DNA of 64,000 bases from an uncultured Armatimonadota bacterium (GCA_903833215.1 CAILEM010000164.1:1-64000), one strand, 5' to 3'; positions 27,635 to 37,290 are shown, counted from the first letter of the stretch. The notes: generated by a model from the letters alone, not told the origin. Program-made: numbers and translations.

Positions 27635-27985
27635 ATGCCCTGGCTTAATGTGGTCCTCTTCCTGTATGGAATTCTAGATATCGTAATGGGGTACCTCGGG
27701 TACACCAATAAAGGGAGCATCATGTCCCTCGTTGCCGGTGGTCTCTGCGGAGTCATCATCCTATCCACCTTGGCTTGGTACAAGTTCAACCAGAGAGCTG
27801 CTCGAATTACCGCACTCGTCGTCACCGTTCTGATGCTCGGCCGATTCGCCCCCAAAGCTTTCGAGAATCAGTTATATCCGGCTGGCATCATGTTTATTGC
27901 TTCGCTTGCTGTCACGATCTGCCTCGTTGGCGGACACATCGCTGGCATGAAAGCCAAGAAGGCACGAGCCGGCGAAACAAAGTAG
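27635..27985 (+). CDS. TMEM14-family small membrane protein
   Basis: A 116-aa protein with four short helices and the TMEM14/UPF0136 pattern GYLGYTNKGSIMSLVAGGLCG near residues 19-39. Bacterial members have no settled role. The C terminus is basic (MKAKKARAG). TAGCAT lies 7 nt before the ATG, but GGAG also lies close by, so the initiation mode is unclear. It converges with ygfZ across 4 bp. Confidence 0.82.
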   Translation: MPWLNVVLFLYGILDIVMGYLGYTNKGSIMSLVAGGLCGVIILSTLAWYKFNQRAARITALVVTVLMLGRFAPKAFENQLYPAGIMFIASLAVTICLVGGHIAGMKAKKARAGETK

Positions 27986-27989
27986 TTGG

Positions 27990-28979
27990 CTAGCGAAGGA
28001 TCGGCATCTGCCGAACTTCTGCTTCGACGATTCCTTGGGAGGTGGTCACTTGCACCACTTCCCCGTCAAAAGCGGCTTCATTTCGAAGCATCGCTGCGCC
28101 GATATAACCGAAGTCAGGTGAAAAGGCTGCACTGGTTACCGTGCCAGCGTCTGGTCGAAGTCTGTGCCCTACCGTCGCGCCAATTTCCAGTGGTTTTTCC
28201 GACGCCAAACCCACCCACGTCTTGTTCGTGTGTCCTCGGCTGTGGATGCGCATCAGCACTTCTTGCCCCATGTAGCAGCCTTTGCTGTAGCTGACGTGAC
28301 GCTCTTCGAAGGCTTTACCCATTTCTGGCGGGAACGTCTTCTCGTTCATATCCGCCCCGAACAGCGGAATACCGGCCTCAAGGCGAGCGATATTGTAAGC
28401 CTCATTACCAATTGGAGGAAACTCCGAAGTCAACACTTCCATTGCCGCCGCCGATGCCTTGGGAACCCATACGTCCCATCCACCCAGCCCCGTGCGATTC
28501 GATCTCAGGGCATAGACCGGCATGTCACTTAACGTGGATTCCCCCGCATCAAGGCTAGGCAGGGGCATCAAACGCCCTAGACGAGACGTTGCCGTCGGCC
28601 CTTGAACGCTGAACATCTGAAACTGGTGAGAAACTTCTTCTCCAACCACGTCTTCCATGATCACCATTTGCTCGACTCGCTTAAGGACATTTTCTAACGT
28701 CGAAGATGGCACGGTAAGGAACAGGGCGTCGCTCAGGGCCCAAACTTCGCAGACGCTAACCAGATGGCCAGTAATGGCGGTGAGACAAAAAACGTTCGAA
28801 GCACCAAAATCAAGTTTGCGGAGATCTGCCGTCGCTTGGCCTTGGAGCCAACCCTTGCGATCGTCTCCCTTAAGGGTGACCAAAGAGACGTTTGGCAGAT
28901 TCAACAGTCCGCAGTCATCACGGAGGAGGTCGTAATCCCTCAGCGCGACGTCGCTGATTTGCGCCGGTATTTCAATCAT
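27990..28979 (-). CDS. ygfZ: folate-binding YgfZ/GcvT-like protein
   Basis: A 329-aa folate-dependent protein that helps repair or assemble Fe-S clusters. The family signature with its redox cysteine, KGCYMGQEVLMRIHSRG, is at about residues 240-256. The N-terminal part resembles aminomethyltransferase but lacks its catalytic set. The ATG at 28979 (MIEIPAQIS) matches the family better than one eight codons upstream. Together with mrp it adds to the Fe-S functions in the window. Confidence 0.9.
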   Translation of the reverse strand: MIEIPAQISDVALRDYDLLRDDCGLLNLPNVSLVTLKGDDRKGWLQGQATADLRKLDFGASNVFCLTAITGHLVSVCEVWALSDALFLTVPSSTLENVLKRVEQMVIMEDVVGEEVSHQFQMFSVQGPTATSRLGRLMPLPSLDAGESTLSDMPVYALRSNRTGLGGWDVWVPKASAAAMEVLTSEFPPIGNEAYNIARLEAGIPLFGADMNEKTFPPEMGKAFEERHVSYSKGCYMGQEVLMRIHSRGHTNKTWVGLASEKPLEIGATVGHRLRPDAGTVTSAAFSPDFGYIGAAMLRNEAAFDGEVVQVTTSQGIVEAEVRQMPILR

Positions 28980-29208
28980 CGAAGAATCATTCCTGCCCCG
29001 CACCAGATGCGGCGCATCCTATTATGGAATACGTTGTTTGTTAACTTAAAGTAGGCGCATTTTAGGGGCCAAGTCTCGATCTCGGGCACCGACAAATCTG
29101 AAATGGATCAGAAATACTTCGGAATGCAGGCACAAAACTGCGAACTGTAGCGTTGCTTCGGGAATGAGTCCCGCGGTTACATGCGCGAACGAGTATCCTC
29201 ACCCAGTC

Positions 29209-29907
29209 ATGCCAATCCCCGGCGGGCCCGAGGTGACTGTTCTCGTTCCTGCGCTCAATGAAGAGCACACCATATCCGAGGTGATCGATCGGGTGCTGAA
29301 ACTGCCCCTAAAGGTCGAGGTCATTGTGATCGACGACGGTAGTACAGACCGAACCACCGAGATCCTCGCAACCTACGCTGACCGAGTACGTGTGCTCCGA
29401 AACGAGAAACCGTCTGGCAAGGGCAATGCAATCCGGCAGGCACTTCCCTTTGCGACGGGGGCCACAGTCATCGTTCAGGATGCGGACCTTGAGTACTCCC
29501 CAGAGGAGATTCCAAACCTCATCCGGCCCATTCTGGAAGGCCGAGCGAACGTGGTCTATGGAACGCGATTTTCGAATGGCCTACCCAAAGGCATGGCGAT
29601 ACCGAACAAGGTTGTAAACGTGCTGCTTGCCCTCAGCGTTCGGATTCTGTTCTTCCAGCACCTCTCGGATGAAGCAACTTGCTACAAGGCTTTTCGCACC
29701 GATGTGATACGCAAAATGAACCTCACTTGCCGTCGGTTTGAGTTTTGCCCTGAGGTCACGGCAAAGTCGATTCGGCTTGGCGAGAAAATCCTGGAGCTAC
29801 CGATCAGTTACGTGCCCCGCTCGAAGGATGCTGGAAAAAAGATCAGGTGGACCGATGCCCCCGATGCATTTTGGACCTTATTCAAGCATCGCTTCTCTCG
29901 CTTCTAA
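29209..29907 (+). CDS. family 2 glycosyltransferase (DPM1/polyprenyl-phosphate type)
   Basis: A 232-aa GT-A enzyme: EVTVLVPALNEEHTISEV at the N terminus, VIVIDDGSTDRT, then the metal-binding DxD-like VQDADLEYSPEEI. No membrane anchor is present. The pattern fits dolichol/polyprenyl-phosphate mannosyl- or glucosyltransferases. An upstream ATG exists, but the ATG at 29209 has TATCCT 9 nt before it and no Shine-Dalgarno sequence, suggesting a leaderless start. The J-like gene follows after 26 bp. Confidence 0.88.
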   Translation: MPIPGGPEVTVLVPALNEEHTISEVIDRVLKLPLKVEVIVIDDGSTDRTTEILATYADRVRVLRNEKPSGKGNAIRQALPFATGATVIVQDADLEYSPEEIPNLIRPILEGRANVVYGTRFSNGLPKGMAIPNKVVNVLLALSVRILFFQHLSDEATCYKAFRTDVIRKMNLTCRRFEFCPEVTAKSIRLGEKILELPISYVPRSKDAGKKIRWTDAPDAFWTLFKHRFSRF

Positions 29908-29933
29908 AAACATCCAGCGGTAGACTTGCACGC

Positions 29934-30344
29934 ATGAGCAATGGACGTCGGGCCTATGACCTACTTCGCGGGTATGTCAATCAGGAGTGGGAGCGAATTC
30001 GAGGGGTCGAAGACAGAGACGCTGTCAATGAGCTGAACCATTCCCTAAGCATAGATGCCATCGCGTCGAAACGCTCGTCTGCCGTAGAAGAGGACGCCTC
30101 CGACCTCAGTCCGAAGGAATGGGCTTACAAAATCTTGGGTGTGACGCCAACCGCTGATTTCACCGAGATTCGCAAGGCGTTCGAGCGGCTCAACTCGCGC
30201 GCAGATCCTTCAAAGTTTCCAGCGGGAACTCCTGAAGCTCGTCAAGCATCTGATATCCAGCGCCGTGTCCAACAGGCGTACGCGATTCTCGCCGAAGGTG
30301 TCGACACCACCGAGAAGCGGTTCAAATCGCTCGAAATCGACTAG
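29934..30344 (+). CDS. J-like domain protein lacking the HPD motif
   Basis: A 136-aa protein. Residues about 60-130 follow J-domain spacing (SPKEWAYKILGVTPTADFTEIRKAF ... QRRVQQAYAIL), but the loop that should read HPD is RADPSKF, so it probably cannot stimulate DnaK ATPase. The N-terminal 55 residues are helical and unrecognised. TAGACT lies 7 nt before the ATG. Its stop codon directly abuts the mutY stop on the other strand. Confidence 0.6.
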   Translation: MSNGRRAYDLLRGYVNQEWERIRGVEDRDAVNELNHSLSIDAIASKRSSAVEEDASDLSPKEWAYKILGVTPTADFTEIRKAFERLNSRADPSKFPAGTPEARQASDIQRRVQQAYAILAEGVDTTEKRFKSLEID

Positions 30345-31394
30345 CTAAAGACCCAAGTGCGAAAACACCAGTTTGAGCGCCTTGCGTTGTGGCGCCGGCA
30401 TTGGGATTTCTAGGATTTCCTGTCGCGAAACCCATCGCAGATTAGGCGCAGCCTCGTCGCATTGCACGAAGCTCACCTCAATCGTGATGCGATGATGGGT
30501 CACCGAGTGCTTAACGGTGCCCACGTCCTGTTTCCAGCCCTGTCCGACCATTTCGCGCAATTGAATGGGCTCCAGAGTGCCGTCCGCGTCAACTCGCGGA
30601 AACTCCCACATCCCTTCCCACCATTGCCCGGCCGGAATCTGCTTCACCCCGAACTTGTCACCCAACATCGGGACCCATACGACATGCTGAAGTTTGACTG
30701 TCGTAACCTTAGCCGCCTTCCGCGGGAGTTCATCGACCCGCCAAGATTGGAACGCCACGCACTTGTCTGCGACGGGGCATCCCTTGCAGTCCGGTGCAAC
30801 TGGCCGACAAACCGTCGCACCAAGTTCCATCAACGCCTGGTTCCAGTCACCCGGTCGCTTTTTGTACAAGTTGCGCTTTGCCCAAACCCAGGCAGAATCG
30901 TGCAGTTCCTGACCAACGCCGGTATCGCCCATCAGGCGAGCAAAGACCCTCTCGACGTTGCCATCCACGAGTGGTGTGGGTTGATTGAAAGCGATTGACG
31001 CTATGGCACCCGCTGTGTATGGTCCAATACCAGGCACTTTGAGCAGTTCCGCTGCCGTGTTTGGCATCCCATGCTCGGCGACCCACTGTGCCCCTTGGAG
31101 TAGCAGTCGGCACCGCCGGTAATAGCCCAGCCCCTGCCATAACGCCAACACCGCCTGCTCATCGGCAGCCGCCAATGACTCGACGGTCGGAAACTGCTCC
31201 ATCCAGCGGTGCCAGTATGGAATGACCGTCGCCACCTGCGTCTGCTGGAGCATGATCTCGCTCACCCAGATCGCATAAGGGTCGCTGGTTCGCCGCCAAG
31301 GCAAATCCCGCCTGTTCTCGTCGAACCAAGCCAACAATTCCCCGCCATCCCGCCCCGAAAGCGACGAAAGCCCCTGGCTGCGGTCACTGTTCAA
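30345..31394 (-). CDS. mutY: A/G-specific adenine DNA glycosylase MutY
   Basis: Removes adenine paired with 8-oxoguanine, complementing the OGG1-type enzyme at 3136. The 349 aa include the catalytic Glu in SEIMLQQTQV, the helix-hairpin-helix VPGIGPYTAGAIASIAF, the catalytic Asp in LVDGNVERVFAR, the [4Fe-4S] set C-x6-C-x2-C-x5-C ending GCPVADKC, and a C-terminal Nudix-like domain. Start is TTG at 31394 with GGGGAAG upstream. Confidence 0.96.
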   Translation of the reverse strand: MNSDRSQGLSSLSGRDGGELLAWFDENRRDLPWRRTSDPYAIWVSEIMLQQTQVATVIPYWHRWMEQFPTVESLAAADEQAVLALWQGLGYYRRCRLLLQGAQWVAEHGMPNTAAELLKVPGIGPYTAGAIASIAFNQPTPLVDGNVERVFARLMGDTGVGQELHDSAWVWAKRNLYKKRPGDWNQALMELGATVCRPVAPDCKGCPVADKCVAFQSWRVDELPRKAAKVTTVKLQHVVWVPMLGDKFGVKQIPAGQWWEGMWEFPRVDADGTLEPIQLREMVGQGWKQDVGTVKHSVTHHRITIEVSFVQCDEAAPNLRWVSRQEILEIPMPAPQRKALKLVFSHLGL

Positions 31395-31454
31395 ACGTTC
31401 TTCCCCAGCCTACGCATCGCGCTTATTGTAGTCTCATATTGCCACGGTCCATCC

Positions 31455-31580
31455 ACAGCCCCCGTCGACGGTGATCGTACCGGCGTCCGGAACGACCGGG
31501 AGAGGCGTTGTGGATGTTGTTCGCGATACGATACCGAACGGCTGCTACGGCGGTACGATCACCGCCGACTACGTGGGCTG
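31455..31580. repeat. 126-bp palindromic element
   Basis: Arms GTCGACGGTGATCGTACCG (31464-31482) and its complement (31551-31569) match at 18 of 19 positions; outer CAGCCC (31455-) and GGGCTG (31575-31580) extend it. It fills the gap between mutY and pyrF and has no coding sense. Confidence 0.8.
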
Positions 31581-31587
31581 CGGGTGA

Positions 31588-32289
31588 CTACGATGTCACT
31601 AGACCGAAGGCTTCTAGCGTCTTTTCCACGTCTGGACTGCCGGTGAGGGCTCGGCCGATGACGAGGTAGTCGGCACCGTTACTGAGGGCGGAACCGGCGT
31701 CGCCGACTCGCTTTTGGTCGTGCGTCTCCGTGTTGGGCAGGCGGATACCGGGGGTGACGATCACGCCGCGCGAGCCGATGGCTTCTCGGATCGGTTTGAC
31801 TTCTTCGGCCGAGCAAACCACACCGTCGAGATCGAACTCCATCGCCAGAGACGACAGGTGAACCATGTGGTCGACGATCGTGCGGTTCACACCAAGGTGG
31901 TCGGTGAGCACGTGTTGGTCGAGCGACGTTAGCACCGACACACCCACGAGGAGTGGTCGAAGATCTTCGCCGGCTGAACGGGCCTCTTCAACTGCCGCTG
32001 TCATCATCGCAGGGCCGCCGGAGATGTGGAGCGTCATCATCCAGACGCCACGCTTTGCTGCTTCCCGAACCGCCAATGCGACGGAATTCGGAATGTCGTG
32101 GAATTTCAGGTCGAGAAAGATGCGGGTTGCGCCGGCATCTTTGATCCGGTCGATGACGTCGAGCCCGTGCGGCAACGTTAGAGCATGACCGATTTTGAAC
32201 GCGGCAACATGATCCTTAAGTTGCTTGACTGTCGCAAGCGCCTCCTCAAGATGCGGAGTGTCGAGTGCACAAATGACCTGTCTATTCAA
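31588..32289 (-). CDS. pyrF: orotidine 5'-phosphate decarboxylase
   Basis: Last step of UMP synthesis. The 233-aa TIM barrel has the catalytic block LDLKFHDIPNSV (Asp-x-Lys-x-x-Asp) near residue 62, GVSVLTS, and the phosphate-binding VTPGIRLP and VIGRALTGS. Start is TTG at 32289, with GGGAGAAAAG immediately upstream. No other pyrimidine gene is near. Confidence 0.96.
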   Translation of the reverse strand: MNRQVICALDTPHLEEALATVKQLKDHVAAFKIGHALTLPHGLDVIDRIKDAGATRIFLDLKFHDIPNSVALAVREAAKRGVWMMTLHISGGPAMMTAAVEEARSAGEDLRPLLVGVSVLTSLDQHVLTDHLGVNRTIVDHMVHLSSLAMEFDLDGVVCSAEEVKPIREAIGSRGVIVTPGIRLPNTETHDQKRVGDAGSALSNGADYLVIGRALTGSPDVEKTLEAFGLVTS

Positions 32290-32368
32290 ACTTTTCTCCC
32301 GAAGCGATTTCTTCCTTATTGTCCTCTATCCAACGACGATTCGAAACCTAGGGAGTCAAGGCGAGCAA

Positions 32369-33454
32369 TTACTTCGCTCGTTTGAAGAACCTTTTATTTA
32401 CGACGGTTCCCGGCTCCTGTTTGCCTCGCACATCAATCGTGCAACTCGTGCCCAAGGCCACGCTGCTGTCGATAAACGCGAACGCTACGCCTCGATCAAG
32501 AAGGGGTGATACAACGCCACTCGATACTTCGCCCACTTCTTGACCGTCGACGAATACCTTCATTCCAGGTGTGATAAGCCGCTTAGACTCCAGTCGGATT
32601 CCCTGCAATTTCTTGGGCGTCCCGCTTTGGCGGGCTTGGTTAATCGGTTCACTGCCGATGAACACTTTGGTCTTCGACACAACCCAGCCGAGACCTGCTG
32701 CGATCGGATTCAAATTCTCTTCAAGCTCATGCCCGTACAGTGGTAGACCTGCCTCCACTCGAAGCGTGTCACGTGAGCCTAGGCCACACGCGGCAACGCC
32801 TGCATCAAGCAATGCCTGCCACAAGCCGGGGGCATCAGTCGCCTTGCAGATCAATTCGTAGCCGTCCTCACCGGTGTAGCCGGATCGGGCAGCAAAGCAC
32901 TGAAACCCTGCGATCTTGCAGTCCACGATGCCGAAGGCACCTGCAGACTCAAGCGCCTCGGGGGCCGTACTCAGCTTTGCGAGAATTCCGACCGCCGTCG
33001 GGCCTTGGACCGCTATCATCGCCGTTTCGTCAGTGTAATCCGAGATTTGGACACCTTCGTCGTTGTTCTGCTCAAGCCAAAACACGTCCTTTCCGTGGTT
33101 GCTCGCGTTTACGACCATCCGGTACTCGGTCTCGTGGATTCGGTAAACGATGATGTCGTCGACGCATCCGCCTTCACCATTGGGGAGCAACGAATATTGG
33201 CCAGTGCCGTTCGTAAGCTTGGAGACGTCGTTCGCGGTGACCTTTTCGAGAAATTCGAGAACTCGATCCCCTTTCATGAGGAGCCGCGCCATGTGGCTGA
33301 CGTCGAACATCCCGGCTCCTTCGCGAACGGCCTTCGATTCCGCGATGATGCTGGCGTACTGGACGGGCATCTCATATCCGGCGAATGGAACCATTCGCCC
33401 TCCGGATTCAACGTGCTTATCGTAGAGGGCGGTGCGAAGGAGTGTGTCACTCAT
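32369..33454 (-). CDS. gcvT: glycine cleavage system T protein (aminomethyltransferase)
   Basis: Transfers the methylene group from lipoyl-H protein to tetrahydrofolate. The 361-aa protein has the family N terminus (LRTALYDKHVESGGRMVPFAGYEMPVQY), the Asp-containing GVCDVSHM-like block FDVSHMARLL, and ARSGYTGEDGYEL. gcvH and gcvP are not adjacent. The ATG at 33454 has no Shine-Dalgarno sequence; TACGAT lies 6 nt upstream. Confidence 0.95.
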   Translation of the reverse strand: MSDTLLRTALYDKHVESGGRMVPFAGYEMPVQYASIIAESKAVREGAGMFDVSHMARLLMKGDRVLEFLEKVTANDVSKLTNGTGQYSLLPNGEGGCVDDIIVYRIHETEYRMVVNASNHGKDVFWLEQNNDEGVQISDYTDETAMIAVQGPTAVGILAKLSTAPEALESAGAFGIVDCKIAGFQCFAARSGYTGEDGYELICKATDAPGLWQALLDAGVAACGLGSRDTLRVEAGLPLYGHELEENLNPIAAGLGWVVSKTKVFIGSEPINQARQSGTPKKLQGIRLESKRLITPGMKVFVDGQEVGEVSSGVVSPLLDRGVAFAFIDSSVALGTSCTIDVRGKQEPGTVVNKRFFKRAK

Positions 33455-33482
33455 ACAAGGATCGTACCCGCGCAGTTGGGTA

Positions 33483-34364
33483 CTACTTTGCTGGAAACAG
33501 GAACTCAAGGATCAACGGCATTCTATGAGCCCACGCATCTTCATTGTGCTGGGCACCTTTATCAACGAAGAATGTGATCTCTTTGCCCGAACGCCAGCCC
33601 TTCTTGACAAGTTCATCAAATAAGTCGGAAGCATCCTTTACAGCTTCTCGGTTTTGCTTTTCGTTCTTTCCGCCCTCGCTGCTCCCTATGTCAATCCAGA
33701 TTCGTTGCTTCGATTTGCGCTCGATTTTGGCAACTTCCTTAAGGATCACACGGTTGTCCCACCAGACTGACGGCGAAACCACCCCTAGCTTTCCAAACAC
33801 TTCCGGATGCATCAAGCCAAGGTGCATGGTGACGATTCCGCCGAAAGAAGACCCACAGAGGCCAGTATTGTCTGGCCCAGTTTTCGTCCGATATGACTTG
33901 TTGATGTAGGGAATCAGTTCTTCAATAAGCATTCGGCCGTACAGATCCGCTTTGCCGCCCCCCGCTCGATTTCCTGTCCCAACACGAGTTGGGAGGAATT
34001 CATTTGCTCGATCCATGCCGGCGTTATCAAGGGCGACAATGATGACGGGTTCGATGAGCTTTGCTGCGATCAATGCCTCGGCAGACTCATCTGCCCGCCA
34101 CTCTTTGTTTGGCAGAAATGAAGTCATCCCATCGAACACATTCTGTCCATCGTTCATATACAGAACGGGATAATGTCGATTCTTGTTGGCTTCGTAGTCA
34201 GGCGGCAGATATACGGCCACGTTTCGGTCATTGTTCAGGACCGATGAATGAAACGGCTTGAGGTGTTGAATATTGCCTGTCAGCGAAGAAACTCGTTGCT
34301 GAGCAAGCCCCATGGAAGCAGTCAAGCCTAAAGAAACGAGCAGCAATGCCCGGAACCTAGTCAT
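33483..34364 (-). CDS. secreted putative esterase, esterase-D/enterochelin-esterase type
   Basis: A 293-aa exported alpha/beta hydrolase. Residues 1-21 are a signal peptide ending GLAQ. The nucleophile serine is in GLCGSSFGG (near residue 170); the block YPVLYMNDGQNVFD is typical of this family, which includes feruloyl and carbohydrate esterases. An Asp and the catalytic His (GAQHNEDAW) follow. The ATG at 34364 is preferred over an upstream extension; CATAAT lies 6 nt before it. Confidence 0.85.
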   Translation of the reverse strand: MTRFRALLLVSLGLTASMGLAQQRVSSLTGNIQHLKPFHSSVLNNDRNVAVYLPPDYEANKNRHYPVLYMNDGQNVFDGMTSFLPNKEWRADESAEALIAAKLIEPVIIVALDNAGMDRANEFLPTRVGTGNRAGGGKADLYGRMLIEELIPYINKSYRTKTGPDNTGLCGSSFGGIVTMHLGLMHPEVFGKLGVVSPSVWWDNRVILKEVAKIERKSKQRIWIDIGSSEGGKNEKQNREAVKDASDLFDELVKKGWRSGKEITFFVDKGAQHNEDAWAHRMPLILEFLFPAK

Positions 34365-34537
34365 GGTTCGATTATGTCGTGTAGTCCGCACGGATGACTT
34401 TTTTGTTCTGTTCGTAAGAAATTCGCTCAATTCAGACCGTCTGTTCGGTTAGGTCTTGTACATTAACGTTTTAGGTTTGTACCAAGCGGTCCGGTAAAAT
34501 GCCGGGGTTATACCGCGCGTAGGAGAATCGGACTTTT

Positions 34538-35791
34538 ATGGTCTCGTGTAAGCATTGCTCAACACCGAACAGTTTGGATAGCACGTTTTGCAAACGATGC
34601 GGAACGGCACTTCCCGAAGAAGATGTTTTGGCAGCCCAGGAGAAACTAACGGCGCTGATCGCAGAAGGCAATACTGCATTTAATGAAGGACGTACAGATG
34701 AGGCGATGGCCGTAGCCGAATCGGCTTGCCTGTCCAATCCGTCGTCTGTCCCTGCACTCTCGCTCAAAGCCCTTTGCCATGAAAGACGTGGTGAGTTGGC
34801 CGAGGCCCTTGAGTGCGCCGATACGATCGTCGACCTCAATCCCGATTCAGAACTCGACAAGATCAAGCGAAATCAGCTTCGCACGAAGCTATCGGTGAGC
34901 GTTCAACTCGCAACCCAGCCACCAGATCGAAAAACCGCCTTCATCGGCGCGGTCGCGACTGTTGTCATCGTCGTTTGTGTTGGTTTTGGTCTGGCGAAGT
35001 ATGCTAACCGGCAAGATTCATCAAAACCTGCCCCAGGTTTCGTAAGCCGTGAGCCTGCAAACGTCCCCAATCCGCAGCAATCGAATCCCTCGTTTACCAA
35101 CCCATCCCCCCAGTCCAATCCACAGCCTGCACAACCACAACCTCAGGCGCAACCACAGTCAACGGACAATACCGGGGCCGATAGAAATCGCCTTCGAACG
35201 CCGAACCCCCTTGAGGACTTCAGCAACCCGGGCAATATTTCTGGCCCCATCATCGTCCAAGGGGACTCACCTGTCAAACCGACTACGCCTGTTGGCGTGA
35301 ACAATGGCAACGTTAAGGTACCAACGGCTCCAGGTCCGGAGAAAGGTTCTGGAGACATTGATCCTGCGCCGAGGCCGGAAAACACCAAGGTCGATGCAAC
35401 CCAGCCCGTCGAGCCAGGCATCGTAAACATTGAAATTAGTAAGGGTGGCCGAAAGAGCTTTGGCGGTGGCATCGAGACGAATTTCAGTAATGCTGGCGGT
35501 GCAACCGCGTACGACAAGGTCGGTCGGCAAAAGTATCAACTCGGTTCCTATGGACCTGCCGCCGCCTCTTTCGAACAGGCTCTTCGATCAGGTGGAGACC
35601 CGATCACCCTCAACCAGTGGTTGGGGCGCTGCTACGACAAGTTGGGCAGGCGTGAGGAGCAGATTGAGTCCTACAAGCGGTGTGTCTCGGCTTGTGAGTC
35701 GGCACTTTCTAAAGGTACCGGCAATAAGGAACGAGTCCGAGCGATCCTCGACACGTGCCAGCAGGAACTCAAAGTCCTGCAGGGGAATTAG
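34538..35791 (+). CDS. zinc-ribbon/TPR membrane protein
   Basis: A 417-aa protein. Residues 4-21 form a zinc ribbon (CKHCSTPNSLDSTFCKRCG), about 40-110 hold TPR-like helices, a membrane helix is at about 130-150 (FIGAVATVVIVVCVGFGLA), then a long Pro/Gln/Asn-rich linker (about 155-300) and a C-terminal TPR (about 325-405). The zinc ribbon is cytoplasmic and the C-terminal TPR outside. TAGGAGAATCGG before the ATG is a good ribosome site. The next gene, also TPR-containing, starts 6 bp downstream. The function is unknown. Confidence 0.75.
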   Translation: MVSCKHCSTPNSLDSTFCKRCGTALPEEDVLAAQEKLTALIAEGNTAFNEGRTDEAMAVAESACLSNPSSVPALSLKALCHERRGELAEALECADTIVDLNPDSELDKIKRNQLRTKLSVSVQLATQPPDRKTAFIGAVATVVIVVCVGFGLAKYANRQDSSKPAPGFVSREPANVPNPQQSNPSFTNPSPQSNPQPAQPQPQAQPQSTDNTGADRNRLRTPNPLEDFSNPGNISGPIIVQGDSPVKPTTPVGVNNGNVKVPTAPGPEKGSGDIDPAPRPENTKVDATQPVEPGIVNIEISKGGRKSFGGGIETNFSNAGGATAYDKVGRQKYQLGSYGPAAASFEQALRSGGDPITLNQWLGRCYDKLGRREEQIESYKRCVSACESALSKGTGNKERVRAILDTCQQELKVLQGN

Positions 35792-35797
35792 GCCATT

Positions 35798-37279
35798 TTG
35801 AGAATCGCACGCATCGGGCTGCTTTTTGGACTGATGTCGGCGTCGTTGAGCGCCTCTGCAATCCCTGGCCTTCTGATCGTTCAGTCCAAGGTCGTTCACA
35901 AAAACAGCAAAGACAAGTCCGATCCCAACGTCGAGGTCGCTGCCTTGATCGGTCAAGAGTACGACACCAATGGCCGAGTCACTCCCGTCGTATATTCGAA
36001 ATCAGACCCGATCTTTAGCTCAGCGGTTGCCACGGGCCGGCTCAAAGACGCCCCTGCCAATCCTCGAATTGGAGAGGCTCTCGATATCGCCCGGAAGCTT
36101 GGAGCGGAGTACACGCTCATACTTGAAGCGGCTCGGGTTGGTAACTTTGTCAAAGCAAAGGTGCATCTTTACAGAGATCACCGCGAAATTTGGAAAGAAG
36201 ACGAAAACCTCTCGGTTGCGACAACGGACAACTTCAACACGAACGATACGGCGCGATCCCTTGCCCGCACCTTAGTTCTCAAACTCAATGCGGGGCCGTT
36301 CAAAGGTTTCCCTGAACATCCCAAGACGGCAACGCCTGGTTTGGAGCGAGGACAGACACCTATCACAGGCGCGACTACCCCAACGATTCGGCCCGAAGTA
36401 ACCAACGCTCAACTTAAGAAAAATATCGACAGCCTGGTGCAGTCGAACCGACGGGAAAGTGCGGTCCTGCTCATGCGCGATGCAGTTGACGCGGCCCCAT
36501 TTGATGTCGAACGACGGACCATGTTAATCGACCTCATCCTCTCGACGAGCCCAGCTGATGCAGCGATCGAAGCTAGGAAAGCCGCCGCCCTGATGCCCGA
36601 GAAGGTTGAGTTCCGTGTTATTGCCGCAAGAGCGTGGATGAAAGCGGGACGTGCCGACGAAGCGAAGAAGGATCTCAACGAGGCAGTAGCCCGCGACCCG
36701 AATGCAGCGTCGACAAGGTTGCTGCTGGGTGAGCTTAGCCTCGGCCAACTTGAGCCCACAAAGGCACTAGCACATTTGGATGAAGTCATCAAGCAAAAGG
36801 ATTCCGGCCAAGCTAGGTTCCTTCGCGCCCTGTGCCGAGCCCTGCTGGGCGGAGCGGACGGCATGCAGCTAGACTTGACTCAACTTGATAAATTGGAGCC
36901 AGCCAAGCTCGGTCCCGACGTGTCTCGACGCTACGCACTTGCTGCCGACATTACCGACCGCGCCCTTGCCCAGGATGGGTCGGATCTTCGGTCCTTACTC
37001 ACCAAGGTTGTCGTGAAGCCCAAAGATCAGGGAATCCACGATCAAATCGAACAGACGTTGAGGGTTATGCAGACGAGAAGCCAACTTCTCCAAACCATCT
37101 CTGTGCCGATTGACGCAAAGTCCTCCAACGACCGAAGAGTTCTCGCCCATAAGCTCGTGATTCAGTGCTTGTCCGAATTATCGAGTTACTGCAACACGCC
37201 TGATGACGGGACTCTTGACGATGCCCGAACCAATCTAGGCGAGGCACTCAAGCACCTCGCCGCCGCGAAGGGCCAGTAA
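35798..37279 (+). CDS. exported TPR-repeat protein, unknown
   Basis: A 493-aa protein starting with TTG (MRIARIGLLFGLMSASLSASA), a signal peptide of about 21 residues. Residues about 25-150 form an alpha/beta domain; about 210-420 are TPR-like repeats (ARAWMKAGRADEAKKDLNEAVARDPNA). It is probably co-transcribed with the zinc-ribbon/TPR protein, whose external TPR could bind it. AGGGGAATTAGG precedes the start. Confidence 0.7.
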   Translation: MRIARIGLLFGLMSASLSASAIPGLLIVQSKVVHKNSKDKSDPNVEVAALIGQEYDTNGRVTPVVYSKSDPIFSSAVATGRLKDAPANPRIGEALDIARKLGAEYTLILEAARVGNFVKAKVHLYRDHREIWKEDENLSVATTDNFNTNDTARSLARTLVLKLNAGPFKGFPEHPKTATPGLERGQTPITGATTPTIRPEVTNAQLKKNIDSLVQSNRRESAVLLMRDAVDAAPFDVERRTMLIDLILSTSPADAAIEARKAAALMPEKVEFRVIAARAWMKAGRADEAKKDLNEAVARDPNAASTRLLLGELSLGQLEPTKALAHLDEVIKQKDSGQARFLRALCRALLGGADGMQLDLTQLDKLEPAKLGPDVSRRYALAADITDRALAQDGSDLRSLLTKVVVKPKDQGIHDQIEQTLRVMQTRSQLLQTISVPIDAKSSNDRRVLAHKLVIQCLSELSSYCNTPDDGTLDDARTNLGEALKHLAAAKGQ

Positions 37280-37290
37280 TCTCAAATGGG

